Shown here piece by piece: positions 59,928 through 64,000 of a DNA stretch of 64,000 bases (position 1 is the stretch's first letter; each line of letters begins with the position of its first letter). The DNA comes from JAZOTM01 sp045657625. Its GTDB lineage: Bacteria; Bacillota; Clostridia; Lachnospirales; Lachnospiraceae. The notes under the pieces are model-generated. The model made no database searches, was not told the origin of the DNA, and saw only the letters and a list, made by a program, of their open reading frames with translations. Where the stretch lies: assembly GCA_045657625.1 (NCBI GenBank), contig JAZOTM010000029.1, forward strand, positions 7,876-71,875, in the 5' to 3' direction. The translations under genes and the position numbers were made by a program.

Positions 59928-61418
59928 ATGAGAATTACCAATAATATTATCTTAGGAAACACAAAGAGTAATATTAATACCAATAAGGTGAACGTCAATA
60001 CGTTGAATAATCAGATGTCTTCACAAAAGAAGATAGACAAACCTTCCGAAGATCCTGTTATTGCAGTACGAGCACTTCGTTTACGCAGCAATTTAAATGA
60101 ACTGGATCAGTATTTAAATACGAATATTTCAGAAGCAGAGTCTTGGCTTGAGGTCACAGAGACAGCATTAACCAATATTCGTAGTTTGCTAAATGATGTG
60201 CATACCCAGTGTGACAAAGGTGCAACAGGAACTTTGACAGCAAGTGATCGAAATGCCATTTTAACAAATTTGCAGCAGATTAAAGAACAGATATACAGCG
60301 AAGCAAATTCAGAATATGCAGGTAGAACTGTCTTTACCGGCTATAAGACAAATTCTACACTTACCTTTTTATCAGATAGTACGGAAAGTTATACCATTGA
60401 AGAACGCTTGAGTTATACAGATATGGAAGAATGCACTTATGTGTATAACGAAGTAACAGATGATGAAATTGCAAATTTAACTGCCCAGACACCAACTGCT
60501 GAGCCGGGAACTGCAAATTTGTATCGCTTGCGTTTATCTTATGATAGCTTGACAGCCGGAACAGATATGTCCATTTCATATACCGATGGAGATGGAAATA
60601 CAGGCTCCATCGCCTTAACAACCATTACCTCTGCAGAGTTGGAGGACATGGATTATGCGATTGATGATGATACCGTATATTTGAATACCGATACGGGAGA
60701 ACTTATTTTTGGAAATACCATTGCAGACACTGTGAAAAGCGGAAAATATGAAATGGCAATTTCTTATGATAAGACCGGATTTGGTAGTGGAGAAATTAAA
60801 CCGGAGAATTATTTTAATTGCACCAATAATACCACCGGCTATTCTTACACAAGATATGATAGTGATGGCAATTGGGTGTCTCAGAATATTAATTATACCA
60901 TTGCAGCAAATCAGGAATTTACAATCAATATTGAAGCAAATGAATTTTTAACCGCAGATGTATGCAGAGATATTGATGAACTGGCAGACATAGTGGAAGC
61001 TGCTATTGATGCCCATGATAAGGTGGATCGCTTGACTTCGATGTTGAGTCAAGATGCTTATGCAGATGAAGAAAGTCAGGCAAAATTGAGTAGTTTGCTT
61101 GCGTCTGCAGAAAAAGAAGCAGCTTATGCGGATGCAAAGATGCAGGATGTCTATAGCAAATATATTGGAACGTTCCAAGGGTATATTACCCAGGTGGACT
61201 TAACAACTACAAAACTTGGCACCATGGGCTCACGTTTGGATTTAACAAAGAATCGTGTGACCAGCCAATATATGACCGTAGATGAATTGAAGTCAAAAAA
61301 TGAAGATGAAGAACTTTCTGATATTGTCATTGACTATCAGGCTGCATATTTAGCGTATCAGGCGTCCTTGCAGGCGGCATCCAAATTGCAGGAGCAAAAC
61401 CTATTAAATTATCTCTAA
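59928..61418 (+). CDS. flgL: Flagellar hook-associated protein 3 (FlgL)
   Basis: A 496-residue flagellin-like junction protein joining FlgK to the filament. The N terminus (MRITNNIILGNTKSNINTNKVNVNTLNNQMSSQKKIDKPSEDPV in parts: NQMSSQKKIDKPSEDP) and the coil with NISEAESWLEVTETALTNI match FlgL. The C terminus VIDYQAAYLAYQASLQAASKLQEQNLLNYL is the D0 helix. It is longer than E. coli FlgL because of a surface domain insert (about 150-340). AGGAGG precedes the ATG. Confidence 0.9.
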   Translation: MRITNNIILGNTKSNINTNKVNVNTLNNQMSSQKKIDKPSEDPVIAVRALRLRSNLNELDQYLNTNISEAESWLEVTETALTNIRSLLNDVHTQCDKGATGTLTASDRNAILTNLQQIKEQIYSEANSEYAGRTVFTGYKTNSTLTFLSDSTESYTIEERLSYTDMEECTYVYNEVTDDEIANLTAQTPTAEPGTANLYRLRLSYDSLTAGTDMSISYTDGDGNTGSIALTTITSAELEDMDYAIDDDTVYLNTDTGELIFGNTIADTVKSGKYEMAISYDKTGFGSGEIKPENYFNCTNNTTGYSYTRYDSDGNWVSQNINYTIAANQEFTINIEANEFLTADVCRDIDELADIVEAAIDAHDKVDRLTSMLSQDAYADEESQAKLSSLLASAEKEAAYADAKMQDVYSKYIGTFQGYITQVDLTTTKLGTMGSRLDLTKNRVTSQYMTVDELKSKNEDEELSDIVIDYQAAYLAYQASLQAASKLQEQNLLNYL

Positions 61419-61474
61419 TCTTTAATTTTTTCTAAAATTTGGGATAAGAAGACACAATTAGGTTGGTAATTGGG

Positions 61475-61658
61475 TATAATGAGGATAGATGGATGGTGGA
61501 CTTGAGAAACGAAAGGGTTTTCTAGGAGTTGTTTTTCGAAACTAGCATGTGGCTATGGCCACATGCGCAAAACACGAAAAAGTTGTTCCACAATCTATCC
61601 TTTTTAACAAGATTGTTGGCGAAAGCCATAGTGAACTTATCAGGAAGGAGAGCAGGGC
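61475..61658 (+). promoter_or_regulatory. Structured leader of fliW
   Basis: A TATAAT box at 61475-61480 lacks a good -35. The following leader has a 9-bp hairpin GCATGTGGC/GCCACATGC (61545-61566), a second stem ACAATCT/AGATTGT near 61590-61616, and AGGAAGGAG (61642-61650) with two GGA motifs. I see no protein gene in 61419-61658. Confidence 0.5.
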
Positions 61659-61709
61659 ATGAGGTCCTGCGGAAAATGCTATGAAGGCAAACACTCGTAT
61701 TTTTGGTGA
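61659..61709 (+). CDS. Possible 16-residue upstream reading frame overlapping fliW
   Basis: ATG 61659 has the best ribosome site in the leader (AAGGAG, eight bases upstream), whereas the fliW ATG at 61681 has only GGAA. The frame (MRSCGKCYEGKHSYFW) runs out of phase across the fliW start and stops at 61709. It may reduce or couple fliW translation. The stem GCAGG/CCTGC (61652-61670) surrounds its start. Confidence 0.4.
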   Translation: MRSCGKCYEGKHSYFW

Positions 61710-62139
61710 GATCGAGATCGAAGATGATAAGGTCATTCGTTTTGAGAATGGCATCATCGGATTCCCGAAGCTCAAAAATTTCGCGCTGATTCATGACAGC
61801 GAGAAAGGAAGTACATCCATCTCCTGGTTGCAGTCCATGGAGGACTCTGACTTGGCACTGCCGGTTATGGATCCTTTATTTGTGGAACCAAACTACAACC
61901 CTAGTGTAGAAGATGAGTTTTTAGAACCACTTGGTGAAATGACACCGGACAACACCTATGTGCTTGTTACTGTGACAATTCCAAAGAATATTGAGGAAAT
62001 CGCAGTCAATTTAAAAGCACCTATTATTATCAACACGGATACTTGCAAAGCCGGTCAGCTCATTGTAGAAAATGATTATCCGGTGAAGCGCAAAATTTAC
62101 GACCTGCTGAAAGCAGCGAAAGAAAAGGCAGGTGAGTAG
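61681..62139 (+). CDS. fliW: Flagellar assembly factor FliW
   Basis: A 152-residue protein that binds and inhibits CsrA and also binds flagellin, so flagellin translation follows secretion. Motifs: FGEIEIEDDKVIRFENGIIGFPKLKNFALI in parts (DDKVIRFENGIIGFPKLK), LPVMDPLFVEPNY, NLKAPIIINTDT and GQLIVENDYPVKRKIYDLL. Length is typical. csrA begins two bases after its stop. Confidence 0.95.
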   Translation: MKANTRIFGEIEIEDDKVIRFENGIIGFPKLKNFALIHDSEKGSTSISWLQSMEDSDLALPVMDPLFVEPNYNPSVEDEFLEPLGEMTPDNTYVLVTVTIPKNIEEIAVNLKAPIIINTDTCKAGQLIVENDYPVKRKIYDLLKAAKEKAGE

Positions 62140-62141
62140 AT

Positions 62142-62357
62142 ATGTTAGCGTTATCCAGAAAAAAGGGAGAATCCCTTGTAATCAACAATAATATCGAGGT
62201 AACGGTACTTGAAATTCGAGGAGACCAGATTAAACTTGGCATTTCTGCTCCGAAGGAAGTTCCGGTATATCGAAAAGAAGTGTACTTACAGATTCAAAAG
62301 GAAAATGAAGCAGCACTGAATACCGATGGTTTAGATGCATTGAAAGATTTGTTGTAA
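62142..62357 (+). CDS. csrA: Carbon storage regulator CsrA
   Basis: A 71-residue RNA-binding dimer that blocks translation at GGA sites. The start MLALSRKKGESLVI and APKEVPVYRKEVY are canonical, with RNA-contact residues L4, R6 and R44 present. It is coupled to fliW and lies just before flagellin, the same arrangement as in B. subtilis where CsrA represses hag. Candidate targets in this window are the fliC and flgM leaders. Confidence 0.96.
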   Translation: MLALSRKKGESLVINNNIEVTVLEIRGDQIKLGISAPKEVPVYRKEVYLQIQKENEAALNTDGLDALKDLL

Positions 62358-62362
62358 AAGCA

Positions 62363-62395
62363 AAAATCCTCACAGTTCGCTGTGAGGATTTTTTT
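62363..62395 (+). terminator. Terminator after csrA
   Basis: CCTCACAG and CTGTGAGG with a TTCG tetraloop, extended by AAAAT/ATTTT, followed by TTTTTTT. The ribosome site of the next gene begins at the very next base (62396). Confidence 0.9.
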
Positions 62396-62405
62396 AGGAG
62401 AATAT

Positions 62406-63563
62406 ATGAAAATATTATTTGCGAATATTTTTGAAACATTTACGTCCAATAGCATAGTATATTACTTGAAAAAAATGGGACATGAAGTAAAGGAGGCTAC
62501 GTATTATACACCGGAGGATGTGTATCAGGATGATCGCCTGGTATCTCTAATTAAAAAGGACTTAAAAGAAAATTCCTTTGACTGTGTAGTTACGGTAAAC
62601 ATATGGCCATTGGTTGCCAGAACTTGTCATGAAATGCGCGTACCCTATTTGGGTTGGAGTTATGATAGTCCGCAGAATCTGCCCACGTTGCAGGACTTGG
62701 ACTATGATACCAATTTCTTATTTATTTTTGATCGTGCAGAAGTGGAAATTTACCATGACCTGGGAATTGAACAGGTTTATCATTTGCCCTTGGCAGCGGA
62801 TTTGGAGCGTTGGGATAAGGTGAAAGCCGGTGGGAAAAAATATGATGTTTCGCTTTTGGGAAAATTGTATGAGTCCACGTTACCCTCTTTGTTAAATGGG
62901 ATGGAGGAGTACGAGCAGGGATATATTAAGGGATTGATTGAAGCCCAACAAAAGATATATGGCTATTTTATGTTGGATGAACTGATTACAGAGGACTTAA
63001 TGAAACGGATTAATCAGGGATTTCAAAAGAAATATCCAAAAGCGGAAAAGATTTCAAAACGGCAATTGGCATATTCAATGGGAAGTTATTTGACTTATCG
63101 AGAACGATTGAGCTTGCTACGTCTTTTGGGACCGAGAGCCAATGTGCATCTGTTCTCTTATAAAATAGAAGAAGAGACAAAGCCCTTGTTAAAAGATATT
63201 ACAATTCACGGAGAACAAAGTTATGAGGTGGGGATGCCTTTGGTGTTTAAAGAATCAAAGGTAAATTTAAATCCTTCCTTACGTATTATTCGTTCCGGAA
63301 TTTCCTTGCGCTGTATGGACATTTTAGGTTGTGGAGGATTTCTGTTGTCCTCTTATCAACCGGAACTAGCGGAATATTTTGCTTTGGATGAGGAAATCGT
63401 TCTTTATGATAGTTTGGAAGATGCAGTGGCAAAAGCTACTTTTTATGCAACGCATGATGAAATTCGAGAAGCCATTGCGCAAAGGGGTTATGAACGCGTA
63501 AAACAGGATTTTCATTATCCGGGACAGCTGCAAAAAATGTTTGATATGGCGGGGTTAAAATAA
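62406..63563 (+). CDS. CgeB-like glycosyltransferase, possible flagellin modification
   Basis: A 385-residue protein of the CgeB/DUF3880 type with a C-terminal GT-like half. N-terminal part: MKILFANIFETFTSNSIVYYL and PYLGWSYDSPQNLPT; C-terminal part: KVNLNPSLRIIRSGISLRCMDILGCGGFLLSS and RVKQDFHYPGQLQKMF in parts. No membrane segment. I start at ATG 62406 with AGGAG six bases away. It lies between csrA and fliC, so flagellin glycosylation is a reasonable inference. There is no space for a promoter after the csrA terminator; expression must come by read-through. Confidence 0.75.
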   Translation: MKILFANIFETFTSNSIVYYLKKMGHEVKEATYYTPEDVYQDDRLVSLIKKDLKENSFDCVVTVNIWPLVARTCHEMRVPYLGWSYDSPQNLPTLQDLDYDTNFLFIFDRAEVEIYHDLGIEQVYHLPLAADLERWDKVKAGGKKYDVSLLGKLYESTLPSLLNGMEEYEQGYIKGLIEAQQKIYGYFMLDELITEDLMKRINQGFQKKYPKAEKISKRQLAYSMGSYLTYRERLSLLRLLGPRANVHLFSYKIEEETKPLLKDITIHGEQSYEVGMPLVFKESKVNLNPSLRIIRSGISLRCMDILGCGGFLLSSYQPELAEYFALDEEIVLYDSLEDAVAKATFYATHDEIREAIAQRGYERVKQDFHYPGQLQKMFDMAGLK

Positions 63564-63588
63564 AAAAATATTTTTTCTCAATTGGGTG

Positions 63589-63615
63589 TTAAGTAATGAA
63601 AAAATCATCCGATAT
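63589..63615 (+). promoter_or_regulatory. Sigma-28-type promoter of flagellin
   Basis: TTAAG (63589-63593), 15-base spacer, CCGATAT (63609-63615): perfect sigma-28 -10. Predicts a leader of about 130 bases before the flagellin start. Confidence 0.8.
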
Positions 63616-63710
63616 ATAAAACAAGTAAACAAGTTATTTGTTTATTATCACGTGATGGACTCGAACGGAGCGTACGGCCGGGGTAGGAAATCACAAAACA
63701 ATTTTCAGAC

Positions 63711-63745
63711 TGTAGCAAGGAAGCTACATTTATTTCAAGGAGGAA
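63711..63745 (+). promoter_or_regulatory. CsrA-binding region in the flagellin leader
   Basis: TGTAGC/GCTACA stem with AAGGAA in the loop (63711-63728), then AAGGAGGA at the ribosome site (63738-63745). Two GGA sites, one in a hairpin loop and one over the ribosome site, is the layout known for B. subtilis hag. Confidence 0.7.
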
Positions 63746-63751
63746 AAAATT

Positions 63752-64000
63752 ATGGTAGTACAACACAACATGCAGGCAATGAATGCCAACAGACAATTAG
63801 GAATCACAACAAGCGCTCAGGCAAAATCTACTGAAAAGTTATCATCTGGTTACAAGATTAATCGTGCAGCAGACGATGCAGCTGGACTTTCCATTTCTGA
63901 AAAAATGAGAAGCCAGATCAGAGGCTTGAACAAAGCTTCTGCAAATGCACAGGACGGCGTTTCTTTAGTACAGACCGCTGAAGGTGCATTAAATGAAACT
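63752..64000 (+). CDS. fliC: Flagellin (partial, N-terminal 83 residues)
   Basis: The start of the flagellin gene, cut by the window end. The residues read are typical: MVVQHNMQAMNANRQLGITT, TEKLSSGYKINRAADDAAGL, SISEKMRSQIRGLNKASANAQDG, SLVQTAEGALNE (each a piece of the conserved D0-D1 helices). AAGGAGG stands seven bases before the ATG. Regulated by the sigma-28-type promoter and the CsrA-type leader upstream. Confidence 0.95.
   Translation, partial: MVVQHNMQAMNANRQLGITTSAQAKSTEKLSSGYKINRAADDAAGLSISEKMRSQIRGLNKASANAQDGVSLVQTAEGALNET

Noticed and set aside
63586..63834. An 82-codon frame over the flagellin leader
   Set aside because: It overlaps the sigma-28-type promoter, the CsrA hairpin and the true flagellin start in another frame.
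1..64000. rRNA, tRNA, CRISPR array, insertion sequence or prophage
   Set aside because: I looked for regular spaced repeats, transposase or integrase motifs and tRNA-like cloverleaf ends and saw none. A tRNA scan would be the decisive check.

Overview
The window is AT-rich Gram-positive chromosome and reads like a motile, saccharolytic, strictly anaerobic member of the Lachnospiraceae (Clostridia). I infer this from starch-type GH13 enzymes with MalFG-type importers, a LicT-controlled beta-glucoside PTS, meso-diaminopimelate dehydrogenase, a glycyl radical enzyme with its activase, a FliW-CsrA module next to flagellin, and many strong AAGGAGG ribosome sites with TTGACA/TATAAT promoters. The species cannot be named from this piece. 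I saw no rRNA, tRNA, CRISPR array, transposase or prophage gene.

Layout. 1-4475: a MalF/MalG-type sugar permease pair, a YesL-like membrane protein and an amylosucrase-like GH13 enzyme. 4655-7634: LicT antiterminator and PTS EIIBCA behind a clear RAT/terminator switch. 7837-16156: two chemoreceptors, a FIST-GGDEF cyclase, Ddh, a radical SAM protein and a CheC/FliY-type protein. 16159-24743: starch/maltodextrin operon (lipoprotein, intracellular GH13, binding protein, MalF, MalG, secreted CGTase-like amylase with CBM20) with two TTAAACGNTTAA operators at its promoter. 24837-28919: GntR/LacI hybrid regulator and a TrpXYZ-like ABC importer. 29016-36417: scattered genes (GGDEF-EAL and membrane GGDEF proteins, glutathione peroxidase, ProA, a Crh-like HPr, a decayed-looking ABC pair, two orphan proteins). 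36418-37757: two probable small RNAs, a likely sigma-28 promoter with an unknown gene, and a cluster of five GGACANNTGTCC-type palindromes. 37758-50339: a 13-gene nucleoside uptake and catabolism operon (udp, nucleoside ABC importer, YjjI/YjjW glycyl radical pair, cdd, deoC, deoB, add) ending in a Crp/Fnr regulator and an NfeD-like gene. 50363-50649: a dense palindrome cluster. 50650-54538: glycosyltransferase, D-2-hydroxyacid dehydrogenase, LtaS-like sulfatase. 54606-64000: late flagellar cluster (FliD-like small protein, flgM, flgN, two flgK, flgL, fliW, csrA, CgeB-like glycosyltransferase, and the start of flagellin).

How it fits together. The nucleoside operon could import nucleosides, split them with Udp, Cdd and Add, and feed deoxyribose/ribose phosphate through DeoB and DeoC into glycolysis; the YjjI role is unknown. 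The Crp/Fnr protein at its end is the natural candidate reader of the palindrome array at its start. In the flagellar cluster, sigma-28-type promoters and hairpins presenting AGGA in their loops occur before flgM and fliC, which with fliW-csrA suggests a FlgM/FliW/CsrA control circuit like that known for Bacillus hag. Neither sugar importer carries its own ATPase, so a shared MsmK-type ATPase elsewhere is likely.
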